DNA from: Edaphobacter aggregans DSM 19364
GTDB lineage: Bacteria; Acidobacteriota; Terriglobia; Terriglobales; Acidobacteriaceae
Direction of reading: 5' to 3'
Assembly: GCF_000745965.1 (NCBI RefSeq)
Contig: NZ_JQKI01000037.1
Span: forward strand, 1 to 64,000
DNA: 64,000 nucleotides
This document shows, piece after piece, positions 43,433 through 53,131 of this stretch. Each line of letters starts with the position of its first letter. The first letter of the stretch is position 1. Position numbers and translations under genes: made by a program. Below the pieces are notes generated by a model. That model was not told the DNA's origin and searched no databases. It worked only from the letters and a program-made list of their open reading frames with translations.

Positions 43433-43711
43433 CTCACTTCGACTAGCTGACTATCTTGACGATTTCAAGTGTCGTCATATTCGATCAGTAAACCCGGAGA
43501 CCCTCCGAACGAAACTGCGCACAGACACGTTCAATCGTGTCGACACTCGGTGGCTGGACATCGTCGAGAGTGTAGTTGAGTTTGAGCTCTTTCCATTTAA
43601 AACGACCCATTTGATGGAACGGCAGAACGTCGACTCGCTCTACGTTTCCCAAGCCCGCGGAGAATCTGGCAATGTGCGCGACGTTCTCTGCATCGTCGCT
43701 TAGTCCCGGGA
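43433..43711. repeat. Direct repeat B of the pflA 3' end
   Basis: Partner of 40744-41020. It covers the 3' part of intact pflA and a short downstream flank. Confidence 0.85.
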
Positions 43712-44324
43712 CCAGCACGAATCGCACCCAGACGGGCCTTTTGTGCTCCGCCAGCCGGCGTGCGAAATCCAGAACTGGGGCATTATCCATGCCGGTAAGA
43801 TGACGATGTCGCTCCGGATCCCACATCTTGATGTCAAGGAGCACCAGGTCGATTTGCTCGAGTTCTGTATCGCTGAGACGATTACCGAAAAAGCCATTAG
43901 TATCCAGCGCGGTATGGATTCCCATCGATTTAGCAGCTGTAAACAGCTTGACGGCAAATCGGTCCTGCATGAGAGGCTCACCGCCGCTCAATGTGAATCC
44001 GCCAGACATGATCTTCAGACCATGACGATACTTGCGAAGCTCCTCTGTTGCGTGAGCGAGTGTAACGGGGATGCCGTTGCTCATATTCCAGGTGTCGGGG
44101 TTATGGCAGTATAGGCACCGCCATTGGCAACCTGTCGTCCATCCGACGACTCGCACACCAGGACCATCGACTGTCGAGCCGGTAGTAAAGGAATGAAGGA
44201 AGCCCATGTTCCCAGTGGCTAGGGCTGTCCGCACGTCCGATTCGGGCGTGTCCGCCCCGAGGTTGACACGCAGTTCGAAGGGGTTTCTCGCTTCGAGAGA
44301 GATAGTTTTTAGACCTTGGCTCAT
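43485..44324 (-). CDS. pflA: Pyruvate formate-lyase activating enzyme
   Basis: A 279-residue radical-SAM enzyme. The cluster motif C-x3-C-x2-C is in [28 protein letters not shown] and [11 protein letters not shown] are the SAM-binding glycine-rich and conserved strand regions. It makes the glycyl radical on PflB. Its ATG overlaps the PflB stop by four bases, so the two are translationally coupled. About 45 residues precede the first cysteine, slightly more than in E. coli PflA. The 3' end is duplicated at 40744-41020. Confidence 0.94.
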   Translation of the reverse strand: MSQGLKTISLEARNPFELRVNLGADTPESDVRTALATGNMGFLHSFTTGSTVDGPGVRVVGWTTGCQWRCLYCHNPDTWNMSNGIPVTLAHATEELRKYRHGLKIMSGGFTLSGGEPLMQDRFAVKLFTAAKSMGIHTALDTNGFFGNRLSDTELEQIDLVLLDIKMWDPERHRHLTGMDNAPVLDFARRLAEHKRPVWVRFVLVPGLSDDAENVAHIARFSAGLGNVERVDVLPFHQMGRFKWKELKLNYTLDDVQPPSVDTIERVCAQFRSEGLRVY

Positions 44325-46594
44325 GTCGTCGCCTGGCTTCCGTGGAAAGTCCGGTTGATTACATCCATCTGTTGTTCGCGAGTCAATCGGACGAAGTTGA
44401 CGGCGTATCCTGAGACGCGGATCGTCAGGTGCGGATACTTCTCCGGATGATCCATCGCATTCAGGAGTGTTTCGCGATTGATCACGTTCACGTTCATGTG
44501 ATAACCCGTAGCACTGAAAAACGCGTCAAGCATGCTTCGCAAATTCGCGATCCGGTCCTGGGCGATTCTTCCGAGTCCCTCGGGGAGTAGCGTCGCGGTG
44601 AGAGAAATGCCATCGGCAGCATCGCGAAAGGGGATTTTTGCGACCGACGCGCCTGCAGCATGAATGCCATGGCTGTCGCGCCCATGCATAGGGTTGGCGC
44701 CCGGAGCGAACGGCTCTCCGCGACGCCTTCCGTCAGGAGTGTTGCCTGTACTCTTGCCGTACACCACGTTCGATGTAATGGTCAGGATCGACTGAGTGTG
44801 AACAGCGTGCCGGTAGGTAGAATACTTCCTCAGTTTGCTCATGAACGTGCTGACAACCCAGGAAGCGAGTTGGTCAACTCGATTGTCGTTATTGCCGAAG
44901 ACGGGAAAATCGCCTTCAATCGCGTAGTCGATGACGAGCCCGGACTCATCGCGAATCGCCCGAACTCTCGCATACCGTATCGCCGAAAGACTGTCGGAAA
45001 CTACCGACATGCCTGCCATGCCGAAGGCCATGGTACGCAGGGGGGCGTAATCGTGAAGCGCCATTTCCAGGCGCTCGTATGCGTACTTGTCGTGCATGTA
45101 GTGGATGATGTTCATGGCGTTGACGTACACGCGGGCGAGCCAATCCATCATCTTTTCGTACTTGTCAAGCACGTCATCGAAATCAAGGTACTCGCCCTTC
45201 ACGCCGTCGACCGCCGGTCCCACCTGCTCACCTGTAATTTCATCTCTGCCGCCGTTGATGGCATACAGCAGACATTTGGCGAGGTTTGCGCGCGCACCAA
45301 AAAACTGCATCTGCTTGCCCATGAGCATCGGTGACACACAGCAAGCGATGGCTCCGTCATCTCCCAGAGAGCGGCGCATGATTTCGTCACTCTCGAATTG
45401 AATGGAGCTGGTGTCTATCGCCACCTTGACGGCGAAATTGCGAAATCCGTCAGGCAACTGCGGTGAATACCAGATGGTGAGATTGGGTTCCGGCGCCGGG
45501 CCGAGGTTATACAGCGTCTGAAGAAATCGAAAGCTTGTTTTGGTTGCCAGCGATCGCCCATCATCTCCCATGCCGGCAATCGACTCGGTCACCCAGGTCG
45601 GATCGCCTGCGAAGAGATCGTCGTATTCCGGTGTGCGTAGAAATCGAACAATGCGCAGCTTGATGACGAAGTCATCGATGATCTCCTGCGCCTGCTGCTC
45701 GGTGAGCGTACCACTTGCGAGGTCCCGGTCGAAGTAGATGTCGAGGAACGTTGACGTTCGGCCAAGCGACATGGCCGCTCCGTTTTGTTCCTTCACGGCT
45801 GCGAGGTAGCCGAAGTACAACCACTGCACGGCTTCGTGCGCGTTGCGGGCGGGCTCCGAGATATCGAATCCATAACTGAACGCCATCTGCTTCAGTTCGT
45901 TCAGGGAGCGAATCTGTTCGCTGAGTTCCTCGCGGTCGCGGATGATGTCTTCGGTCGACATGGCCGAATCGAGGCTGAGTTTCTCCTCCTGCTTGTGCTT
46001 GATGAGCCGGGAAACACCGTAGAGAGCCACTCGGCGGTAGTCGCCGATAATTCGTCCGCGCCCGTAGGCATCGGGCAAACCGGTTAGAACGTGAGAGCTG
46101 CGACACCGCCTCACGTCTGCAGTGTACGCATCGAAGACTCCTTCATTGTGCGTCTTGCGGTACTTCGAAAAGGTCTCGACGACCTGAGGATCGGGCTCGT
46201 ACCCATAAGCCTTGAGGGCGGTCAGAACCATCCGAAGGCCGCCGTTCGGCATGATTGCCCGCTTCAACGGCGCCTCGGTCTGAAGGCCAACAATCACTTC
46301 GTTCTCTCGATCGATGTAGCCCGGACCGTGCGCCGTGATCGAACTGGGGACCTGAGAGATGTCGAGCACGCCCTTCTTGCGCTCTTCAATAAACAGTTGG
46401 CTCAACCCATCCCATATTTTCCTAGTCCGTTCCGTCGCTGCTGCAAGGAAAGATCCATCTCCCTCGTATGGCTCATAGTTCTGCTGTATAAAATCGCGAA
46501 CGTTGATCTCCTTTTGCCAGAGACCCTTGCTGAATCCAGTCCATGGAGAGGTCGCTGCTTCTGGCGCGATCTGCTGTGAAGTGGCAATCGTCAT
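44321..46594 (-). CDS. pflB: Formate C-acetyltransferase (pyruvate formate-lyase)
   Basis: A 757-residue glycyl-radical enzyme. Active-site cysteine pair in AIACCVSPM; glycyl radical site [13 protein letters not shown] near the C-terminus; [20 protein letters not shown] near residue 160 fits the PFL domain. Reaction: pyruvate plus CoA to acetyl-CoA plus formate, under anoxia because oxygen cleaves the radical protein. It is followed by pflA with a four-base overlap and preceded by ackA with a 24-bp gap. Together with pta and ackA it forms a complete pyruvate-to-acetate ATP-yielding set. Confidence 0.96.
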   Translation of the reverse strand: MTIATSQQIAPEAATSPWTGFSKGLWQKEINVRDFIQQNYEPYEGDGSFLAAATERTRKIWDGLSQLFIEERKKGVLDISQVPSSITAHGPGYIDRENEVIVGLQTEAPLKRAIMPNGGLRMVLTALKAYGYEPDPQVVETFSKYRKTHNEGVFDAYTADVRRCRSSHVLTGLPDAYGRGRIIGDYRRVALYGVSRLIKHKQEEKLSLDSAMSTEDIIRDREELSEQIRSLNELKQMAFSYGFDISEPARNAHEAVQWLYFGYLAAVKEQNGAAMSLGRTSTFLDIYFDRDLASGTLTEQQAQEIIDDFVIKLRIVRFLRTPEYDDLFAGDPTWVTESIAGMGDDGRSLATKTSFRFLQTLYNLGPAPEPNLTIWYSPQLPDGFRNFAVKVAIDTSSIQFESDEIMRRSLGDDGAIACCVSPMLMGKQMQFFGARANLAKCLLYAINGGRDEITGEQVGPAVDGVKGEYLDFDDVLDKYEKMMDWLARVYVNAMNIIHYMHDKYAYERLEMALHDYAPLRTMAFGMAGMSVVSDSLSAIRYARVRAIRDESGLVIDYAIEGDFPVFGNNDNRVDQLASWVVSTFMSKLRKYSTYRHAVHTQSILTITSNVVYGKSTGNTPDGRRRGEPFAPGANPMHGRDSHGIHAAGASVAKIPFRDAADGISLTATLLPEGLGRIAQDRIANLRSMLDAFFSATGYHMNVNVINRETLLNAMDHPEKYPHLTIRVSGYAVNFVRLTREQQMDVINRTFHGSQATT

Positions 46595-46618
46595 TTGTAG
46601 TTCCCCCTGCTTCTGCCG

Positions 46619-47815
46619 TTATGAAACGGGCTGCATAAATCCAAGTAATGACCATGTATGGCGCGCGATCATGAGTTCCTCGTTAGTCGGAACCACCCAT
46701 GCCGACACTCTGCTTTGCTCAGTCGATATTCGCGAGTTACCGCTGGTGTTCGCCTGGGCGTCCAAGTCCAAACCCAGCCACGAAGATGCCTCGCAGATTC
46801 GGCGGCGGATTTCCGACGAATTTTCCCCGATTCCTGCCGTAAAGACGAGTGCATCGACTCCACCGAGCACCGCGGCCAGAGCTCCGATTTCTTTTGCCGC
46901 GCGATATACGAAGTAATCCACCGCCAGACGAGCTTCGGGTTCGCTTCTGCCGAGCAGATCGCGCATGTCGTTGCTTATCCCTGAGATCCCCAGCAAACCC
47001 GACTGCTTGTAAAGCATCGTCTCCACCTCTTTGGCGCTGAGCTCGAGGTTTTGAAAAAGATACAAAAGGACCCCTGGATCAATCGCGCCCGGCCTTGTTC
47101 CCATGCAGAGTCCGTCCAGGGCTGTAAAGCCCAGAGTGCTGTCCAGGCTTCTTCCATCCTTTAACGCGCATAGGCTCGCACCGCTTCCAAGATGCGCGAC
47201 TATGACCCTGGCTTTGGCAATCGCGGGTGCTACCGTAGGCAAAACGGAGGCAATGTACTCATAGGACAGCCCGTGGAAACCGTATCGCCGCAGACCCGAT
47301 TTGCAAATCTCCTTTGGCAGCGGGATCAGTTCGACGACTTGCGAATGACCGGCATGAAAACCCGTATCAAAACAGGCGACCTGCGGCACACCAGGCAGGC
47401 GTTCGAAGACGGCATCGATGGCTGCGAGGTTGTATGGCTGGTGCAACGGGGCCAGCGGGACGAGCTCGTAAAGATCAGAAAGCGTCTGCCGCGTCAACAG
47501 CACCGGTTGGCCGTATCGTGTCCCGCCGTGAACTACACGATGTCCAACACCGAGCACATGCGCGCCGGGCCACTTTGACCGCAGCCACGACGCAAGCGCC
47601 TCGATGGCTGCATGGCCATCAGCGACGCTGGCATCCAAGCTGTTGTTTACAAGGACTGCACCCTGAGCATCCTTCGCACTAAGCCGAGGCGAGGTTCCAA
47701 TCCCCTCAATCTGGCCGCGCGCCGCGATTTCCCAGTCGTTGTCACGAGGTCGCTGGTAGACGCAAAACTTCAGGCTTGATGAGCCGGCGTTGAGCACAAG
47801 TGCGTAGTCGTCCAT
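46619..47815 (-). CDS. ackA: Acetate kinase
   Basis: A 398-residue enzyme. ALVLNAGSSSLKFCVY (phosphate-binding 1), GVGHRVVHGGTRY (Arg for acetyl phosphate), ACFDTGFHAG (catalytic Asp), RRYGFHGLSYEYI, HLGSGASLCALKDGRS and VVPTNEELMIAR (C-terminal Glu) match the family in order. GGAG lies 8 nt before the ATG. It is separated from pta by 9 bp. Reaction: acetyl phosphate plus ADP to acetate plus ATP. It can be fed by Pta from pyruvate formate-lyase and by the phosphoketolase encoded at 59.5 kb. Confidence 0.96.
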   Translation of the reverse strand: MDDYALVLNAGSSSLKFCVYQRPRDNDWEIAARGQIEGIGTSPRLSAKDAQGAVLVNNSLDASVADGHAAIEALASWLRSKWPGAHVLGVGHRVVHGGTRYGQPVLLTRQTLSDLYELVPLAPLHQPYNLAAIDAVFERLPGVPQVACFDTGFHAGHSQVVELIPLPKEICKSGLRRYGFHGLSYEYIASVLPTVAPAIAKARVIVAHLGSGASLCALKDGRSLDSTLGFTALDGLCMGTRPGAIDPGVLLYLFQNLELSAKEVETMLYKQSGLLGISGISNDMRDLLGRSEPEARLAVDYFVYRAAKEIGALAAVLGGVDALVFTAGIGENSSEIRRRICEASSWLGLDLDAQANTSGNSRISTEQSRVSAWVVPTNEELMIARHTWSLLGFMQPVS

Positions 47816-47824
47816 CTGTAACTC

Positions 47825-48757
47825 CTACGGTTTGCTTCGGCGGGCATGCGCCGCCAGCATCGCGACGGCACAACTTGCAATTCGCGACCGCACGCTATCG
47901 GCCCGGCTGGTCAGGATGATCGGCACTTTAGCGCCAAGCACCAATCCGGCACTGTCGGCTTTGGCCAGGAAGCTTAGTTGCTTGGCAAGGATGTTTCCTG
48001 CTTCGAGGTCCGGCGCCAGAAGGATGTCAGGATCACCAGCAACCTCAGAGTGAATACCTTTGGTTAGGGCGGCCTCCTTGCTGATGGCGTTGTCAAATGC
48101 CAGTGGACCGTCGAGGATCGCGCCGGTGATCTGTCCTCGCTCCGCCATCTTGCAAAGCGCTGCGGCGTCGATCGTGGCCGGCATCTTCGAAGTCACGGTT
48201 TCGACCGCTGCCAGAATTGCGACCTTTGGTTTGTTCACGCCGAGTGAGATGGCGAGATCAACAGCGTTCTGGCAGATGTCTACCTTGTCTTCCAACGTGG
48301 GGGATATATTGATCGCACCGTCTGTAACAATCAGGACCTTGTGATACGTCGGAATATCCATCACAAAGACGTGACTGATGCGACGGCCTGTCCGCAGTCC
48401 TCCTTCGCGTGACACGACCGCTGCCATCAATTCGTCAGTATGAAGGCTGCCCTTCATCAGAAGTTCTGCCTGTGCCGAACGCACTAATTCGACGGCCTTC
48501 GCCGCGGATGCATTGCTGTGTGGCGTGTCCACGATTTGAAAGCTGTTGAGGTTAATTCCCGCGGACTTGGCGGTGGCAGCTATCTTGTCGCGAGGCCCAA
48601 CCAAGATGGGAATGATGATTCCCAGGTTCGCTGCCTCGACTGCACCAGACAGCGCCGACTCCTCGCATGGATGTGCTACCGCGGTTGGAATCGGCTTCAT
48701 GTTCTTGCATGTCGCCAATATCTGTTCATATTTTCCGGTTCCGGTTTGGTCAGTCAC
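47825..48757 (-). CDS. Phosphate acetyl/butyryltransferase
   Basis: A 310-residue PTA_PTB-fold enzyme. I choose GTG at 48757 (VTDQTGTGKYEQIL), which overlaps the MFS stop by four bases, over a longer upstream frame inside the MFS gene. Family features: LVGPRDKIAATAKSAG near the N-terminus, LLMKGSLHTDELMAAVV, ISHVFVMDIP, VTDGAINISPTLEDK and LLAPDLEAGNILAKQLSFLA. It makes acetyl phosphate from acetyl-CoA for AckA. The sequence looks closer to the short phosphate-butyryltransferase-type proteins than to long E. coli Pta, so substrate breadth is uncertain. Confidence 0.88.
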   Translation of the reverse strand: MTDQTGTGKYEQILATCKNMKPIPTAVAHPCEESALSGAVEAANLGIIIPILVGPRDKIAATAKSAGINLNSFQIVDTPHSNASAAKAVELVRSAQAELLMKGSLHTDELMAAVVSREGGLRTGRRISHVFVMDIPTYHKVLIVTDGAINISPTLEDKVDICQNAVDLAISLGVNKPKVAILAAVETVTSKMPATIDAAALCKMAERGQITGAILDGPLAFDNAISKEAALTKGIHSEVAGDPDILLAPDLEAGNILAKQLSFLAKADSAGLVLGAKVPIILTSRADSVRSRIASCAVAMLAAHARRSKP

Positions 48758-50052
48758 GCTTTCATCCCCTGCACTACTCGCGAAGACGATGCTCGGGCTG
48801 CGGGGCCGGTTTCCCTCAGGAAGAACGACAGTATAATAGCAACCGCGACCCCCAGGAGCAACGGCGCAAAAGCCACCTGATAATGTTCCTTTTCCATACG
48901 ACCGGCGCCGCCAGACATGTGTTGAAGAATCCATGCGAAGACCGGACCGAGCAGAGCGCTGAAGGTAAAGTTCAGAAAATTGACGACCCCGGTCGCCGTC
49001 CCTCCAAACTGCGGAGGGTTAGCTTCCTTGATCACGCTGTAAGGCAGCATCGCTGCACCGGATGCCACTCCGGCCATCAGACCGACGACGTAAGGAGGGA
49101 ACACTCCTGTGCGACCGAAGAGTATCCAGGCCATGCATGCCATAAGCGCAGCCGCGCCTCCGATGATTACTGGCTTCCGTCGCCCGAGCCGATCGGAGAT
49201 GAAACCCAGGAGCGGGCAACCGATGATCCAACCAAAGGGAACCGCGGACGAGCGCATAACCGCAGATGCGTAGTCGAGGCCATGGGCTTCCTGGAGATAG
49301 CGCACCCCCCAAACCATGTCGAAGATCGTGGTTGGGATAAAGAGCAGCCCGGCGATCAAACCGCACAGGATCGACTGCGGATTGCTGAAGACAACGCGGA
49401 AAGACGCGACGGTGGTACTCAACCAGTTGTCGAGCCGCTTTTCCTGTTTTTCCTTTGGTAAGAAAACGGCAAGGAGGAGGCCAATCCCCAGGCCGGCAAT
49501 GCCCATGCCGATCCAGAAACGGTTCCACGCGAGGCCGCCGCCGATCATGGGTCCTACCACGAACTGCCCAGCCGACCCACCGGCCATTCCAAACATTTGT
49601 GTGGCACCGACCAAAGTGGCCGCGTTGGAAGCCGGAAAATTCTTGGTCGCGATGTAGATCGCACCTACAAGTGCAAAAACGCCGCCCGCACCCTGAAGCA
49701 CTCTGCCCAGGCTCGCGACGTCGCTGCGGCCAGTAGCGAATAGCAGCGCCCCTAACCCAACCACAGCTGCGGCGACCGGCAGAACTCTTCGCGGCCCAAG
49801 CTGGTCCATAGCAGCGCCCGCCACCAGGCTGAACGGAGAATACCCGTAATAGAACAGGCCTACGATCGAGGCCACGCCGAGTGCGCTCACCCCGAAGGCT
49901 TCCGATAATTGCGGCATCATGACAGAGGGAGCCGAGCGGAGTGAATACTGATAAAAGTAGTAGATCGCGGTCAGCACCCATGCAAGGACAGCTATTCCCA
50001 GGCTCTTCCCAGTCTGCGGCCGGCTTTCTAATTGTGCTCTTACCTCTGCCAT
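48754..50052 (-). CDS. MFS transporter, candidate formate/acid carrier
   Basis: A 432-residue 12-helix protein. MFS signature loops: AMDQLGPRRVLP (between helices 2 and 3) and GFISDRLGRRKPVI (between 8 and 9). GAIYIATKNFPASNAATLVG and FVVGPMIGGGLAW fit inner helices. It is the first gene of the pta-ackA-pflB-pflA set, overlapping pta by four bases. The operon suggests organic acid movement (formate or acetate export, or pyruvate/hexuronate import); similarity alone does not show which. The start ATG is at 50052. Confidence 0.82.
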   Translation of the reverse strand: MAEVRAQLESRPQTGKSLGIAVLAWVLTAIYYFYQYSLRSAPSVMMPQLSEAFGVSALGVASIVGLFYYGYSPFSLVAGAAMDQLGPRRVLPVAAAVVGLGALLFATGRSDVASLGRVLQGAGGVFALVGAIYIATKNFPASNAATLVGATQMFGMAGGSAGQFVVGPMIGGGLAWNRFWIGMGIAGLGIGLLLAVFLPKEKQEKRLDNWLSTTVASFRVVFSNPQSILCGLIAGLLFIPTTIFDMVWGVRYLQEAHGLDYASAVMRSSAVPFGWIIGCPLLGFISDRLGRRKPVIIGGAAALMACMAWILFGRTGVFPPYVVGLMAGVASGAAMLPYSVIKEANPPQFGGTATGVVNFLNFTFSALLGPVFAWILQHMSGGAGRMEKEHYQVAFAPLLLGVAVAIILSFFLRETGPAARASSSRVVQGMKA

Positions 50053-50212
50053 ATACGTCCGTGCGACTGACGCTGAAGTTCGCGCCGCATGTTGCTGCTC
50101 TCTAACAGAGCACTTCAGATACCGCTTAACCCGTCTTTGGAAGTCTTTTTGTTACTTGAAGTCCACTTTTTGTCGCTTCATGTGTTGGTATAAGCGGGTG
50201 CCAGAGAACCTA

Positions 50213-50234
50213 CAACTGGGGAAAACCCTAGTTG
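50213..50234. promoter_or_regulatory. 22-bp palindrome between divergent operons
   Basis: CAACTGGGG, spacer AAAA, CCCTAGTTG: 8 of 9 arm positions pair. It lies 161 bp upstream of the MFS start and 78 bp upstream of the lipoprotein start, in the 259-bp intergenic region. Position and symmetry suit a dimeric regulator. It does not match the FNR/CRP consensus TTGAT-N4-ATCAA. Confidence 0.45.
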
Positions 50235-50311
50235 ACCCTGATTACATGGTTTTCTAGGATCTCTTTCATTGACCAGTTCGTAGCTTTAAATTTTGCTTAG
50301 CGAATGTCGCC

Positions 50312-51883
50312 ATGCCTACTGAGCGCAAATCGGAACTCTGCTCCGGTTATCGATGTCGAGACGCCAGCTCTGCCGTTATGCTCTTGGGCGCGGCGCTGAC
50401 GCTGACTGGTTGCTTGGTAGGGCCGAACTACAAAAAGCCGGTACTGAAGGTAAACGACACTTGGGGCGTGACCAGCCCACAGATCTCTGCGCAGCCTCCT
50501 TCGGACAGCGCATGGTGGAAAGCCTTCAACGATCCAACGCTTGAACAATTGATCCAGCTCGCCTACAGTCAGAACCTGACGTTGCAGGTTGCGGGACTTC
50601 GGATCATGGAAGCTCGGGCCGCGCTCGGTGTCGCGATCGGCAATCAATATCCGCAGAACGAGGTGTCTGCGAGAGTAAGCCGAGTAGGTCTCAGCAACAA
50701 TACGGTTAACAGACCACCTGATTTCACTCGAGATTACTGGAATCAGCAGGTCGGTTTTGACGCATCCTGGGAAGCGGACTTCTGGGGCAAGTACCGCAGA
50801 GCCGTCAAGGAGCAGAAGGCCGTTTATGTGAGCTCCATTGACGACTACCAGAACGCACTCGTCTCGTTGTGCGCCGAAGTCGCGCGGACCTACGTGGCTA
50901 TTCGCACCTTCGAAGAGCTGATCGAGCAGGGCCGCCAGAACGTGCGCATTCAGGAAGAATCGCTGCGCATCACGGATGTGCGCTTCCGTAATGGGGCTAC
51001 GTCCGAATTAGACGTAGCGCAGGCGCGGGAGCTGCTCGAGAGCACACGAGCGTCGATTCCTCAGTTCGAGATCGGCCTCGCTCAATCGCAAAACGCGCTC
51101 TCCACCTTGCTCGGTCAGCCCACAGGCTCGCTCCAGAATCTGTTGCAAGGACCGCGGACGATCCCGGCGGCACCGCCCCAAGTGGCGGTGAGTATTCCTG
51201 CAGATATGCTGCAGCGCCGTCCGGATATCCGAAGTGCAGAACTCGTCGCAATGGCACAATTCGAACGCATTGGTATCGCAAAGACGGAGCTCTATCCGCA
51301 CTTCGTTCTCTCAGGTGCACTGGGAGTGCACTCGACCAACCCTGGTGTATCGCCCTTCAACTTTCTCGACCCCGCCAGCCTGTTCTATGCCGTGGGTCCG
51401 CGTGTGTATTGGCAACCCTTCTCTTACGGCCGCATCAGGAATCAAGTGCGTGTCGAGGATGCGCGATTTCAACAAGCTCTCACCACATTCCAGAACAGCG
51501 TACTCAAGGCGTCGCAAGAGGTGGATGACAGCATTATAGGATTCACCAAAACACTCGAGGCGACGTCTGCCGAGCAAAACGCGGTGACGGCGGCACGCCG
51601 GTCGGTCGAACTGGCCTCCATCCAATATCGGGAAGGTGCAGTCGATTACCAGCGTGTGCTCGATTCCGAACGAACGCTCTTGCAGGAGGAGAACAATCTT
51701 GTCAATCTGCGCTCGAACGCCGCGACGAACGTCATCAGTCTGTACAAGGCCCTCGGCGGCGGTTGGGAGATGAGCGTCGGTCAGCCTTTCGTCCCCAACG
51801 TAATCAGGATCGAGATGGAGAATCGCACCAATTGGGGCAATTTGTTCTCGACGCAGCCGACGACGGACTCGTCCAAAAAGTAA
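50312..51883 (+). CDS. Outer-membrane factor lipoprotein, NodT/TolC-like
   Basis: A 523-residue RND-type outer-membrane lipoprotein. The lipobox TLTGC is near residues 30-34, followed by LVGPNYKKP, the standard start of the mature protein. SDSAWWKAFNDPTLEQLI and NQQVGFDASWEADFWGKYRR are hallmarks of the efflux OMF family, repeated in the second half as IPADMLQRRPDIRSAEL and VGPRVYWQPFSYGRIRNQ. The gene begins a plus-strand set with an adaptor and two ABC genes, so it most likely forms the exit duct of an ABC-driven tripartite exporter. The 28-bp gap to the adaptor gene suggests one transcript. Confidence 0.9.
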   Translation: MPTERKSELCSGYRCRDASSAVMLLGAALTLTGCLVGPNYKKPVLKVNDTWGVTSPQISAQPPSDSAWWKAFNDPTLEQLIQLAYSQNLTLQVAGLRIMEARAALGVAIGNQYPQNEVSARVSRVGLSNNTVNRPPDFTRDYWNQQVGFDASWEADFWGKYRRAVKEQKAVYVSSIDDYQNALVSLCAEVARTYVAIRTFEELIEQGRQNVRIQEESLRITDVRFRNGATSELDVAQARELLESTRASIPQFEIGLAQSQNALSTLLGQPTGSLQNLLQGPRTIPAAPPQVAVSIPADMLQRRPDIRSAELVAMAQFERIGIAKTELYPHFVLSGALGVHSTNPGVSPFNFLDPASLFYAVGPRVYWQPFSYGRIRNQVRVEDARFQQALTTFQNSVLKASQEVDDSIIGFTKTLEATSAEQNAVTAARRSVELASIQYREGAVDYQRVLDSERTLLQEENNLVNLRSNAATNVISLYKALGGGWEMSVGQPFVPNVIRIEMENRTNWGNLFSTQPTTDSSKK

Positions 51884-51911
51884 CCGGCACCACCCGTGAG
51901 GTAAGAACATC

Positions 51912-53123
51912 ATGGCCAGCAGATTTTCCAAGAAGTGGATCATCATTGCAGTCGTCATCGTGGCCGTTGGCATCCTGGCCTACCAATATTGGAAGTCAAA
52001 GCAATCGGCCCTGCCCGAGGGAATCGCGTCTGGCAACGGCCGTATCGAAGCCAAGCTCTCCGACGCCTCTGCGAAGGAGCCGCTCAGGGTCAAGAAAGTT
52101 CTGGTAGACGAGGGTGACCTGGTCCAGCCTGGTCAAGTGCTAGTGCAATTGGACACCTCGACGATCGACCAGGAACTGGCAAAGGACGAGGCCGCCGTCG
52201 CATCCGCCAGGGAGGATTTCGCCGCGGCTAACTCAGCCATCGCCGAGGCCAAGGCGGATATCGCTGTGGCCAACGCAGACATTGCTGGCACCAAGGCAGA
52301 CGTCGCCTCGGCCAACGCCGCCATCGAGCAGCAACAGAGCGAGGTCCAACTCGCGCAGACCGAGGCCGACCGCCAGAGCAGGATGCTTGCGGAGAATGCG
52401 ACGTCAAAGGCCGTGTATGACGTCCGCCAGACTGCCGTGCTTACGACGAAGGCAACGCTTAAGGACGTACAAGCGCGCGAGATCGCCGCGCAGGCGCGGG
52501 TGGGCGCCGCACAAGCAAAAGAGGGCGCCGCACAAGCACGGGCGGCCGCCGCACAAGCACGAGCTGACGCTGCACAGCAGCAGATCGGAGTGGCTCAGGG
52601 TCAGGTAGAAGTGACCAAAAGCCGCATTAAGGATGCAACCCTGATCTCGCCTGTGACCGGCCGGGTGCTCTATCGTTTGGTTGAACCGGGCGAAGTCCTC
52701 GGCTCTGGCGGTAAGGCATTGACGATCGTGGACCTGAGCGACGTTTATATGGAGATCTACCTCCCGTCCGATCAGGCCGCCCGGTTGAAGACAGGCGCGC
52801 CCGCGCGCATTACCGTCGACTACGAACCAAACCAAGCCGCTGCCGCGTATGTTAGCTTCGTGTCGCCTGAAGCACAGTTCACACCAAAACAGGTCGAGAC
52901 AAAGAGCGAGCGCGAGAAGCTGATGTTTCGCGTCAAGATTCAGATACCTCCCGAGCTTGTCACGCACTACATCGAACGCATCAAGACTGGCGTGCGCGGT
53001 GTCGGCTATGTGAAGGTAACCCCCGACGCCACGTTTCCGGACTGGCTGGAAAAAGGCCTCATAAATCCGAAGACGAAGACGTCCGCGTTGGAGTCATCTC
53101 ATTCTTCAGTGAAGTCCAACTAA
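51912..53123 (+). CDS. HlyD/EmrA-type periplasmic adaptor (YhiI-like)
   Basis: A 403-residue membrane-fusion protein. One N-terminal membrane anchor (KWIIIAVVIVAVGILAYQYW), a lipoyl half LRVKKVLVDEGDLVQPGQVL, a long coiled-coil hairpin very rich in alanine (AAQAR and AAQAK repeats, residues about 190-230), and the second lipoyl half with PVTGRVLYRLVEPGEVLGSG. It bridges the inner-membrane ABC transporter to the outer-membrane factor. Order and neighbours resemble the E. coli yhiI-rbbA-yhhJ locus. It is preceded by AGGTAAG and followed after 8 bp by the ABC gene. Confidence 0.9.
   Translation: MASRFSKKWIIIAVVIVAVGILAYQYWKSKQSALPEGIASGNGRIEAKLSDASAKEPLRVKKVLVDEGDLVQPGQVLVQLDTSTIDQELAKDEAAVASAREDFAAANSAIAEAKADIAVANADIAGTKADVASANAAIEQQQSEVQLAQTEADRQSRMLAENATSKAVYDVRQTAVLTTKATLKDVQAREIAAQARVGAAQAKEGAAQARAAAAQARADAAQQQIGVAQGQVEVTKSRIKDATLISPVTGRVLYRLVEPGEVLGSGGKALTIVDLSDVYMEIYLPSDQAARLKTGAPARITVDYEPNQAAAAYVSFVSPEAQFTPKQVETKSEREKLMFRVKIQIPPELVTHYIERIKTGVRGVGYVKVTPDATFPDWLEKGLINPKTKTSALESSHSSVKSN
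52485..52580 (+). repeat. 21-bp tandem repeats in the adaptor coiled coil
   Basis: GCCGCACAAGCA recurs at 21-bp spacing, each unit coding a heptad of the type GAAQAKE or AAAQARA. It is in frame and extends the hairpin by whole heptads. Confidence 0.6.
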
Positions 53124-53131
53124 GGTGCTCT

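Noticed and set aside
48757-48934. Longer N-terminus for the phosphate acyltransferase
   Set aside because: The extra residues are antisense-like sequence in another frame of the MFS gene's 3' end; the GTG overlapping the MFS stop gives the normal family length.
50175-50205. Sigma-54 promoter for the MFS-pta-ackA-pfl operon
   Set aside because: A minus-strand TGGCAC is present, but the -12 element is TATAC rather than TTGCA, so the match is too weak.
52485-52580. Short regular repeats as a possible CRISPR array
   Set aside because: They are in-frame 21-bp coding heptads of an Ala-rich coiled coil without spacers. No CRISPR array or cas gene was seen in the window.
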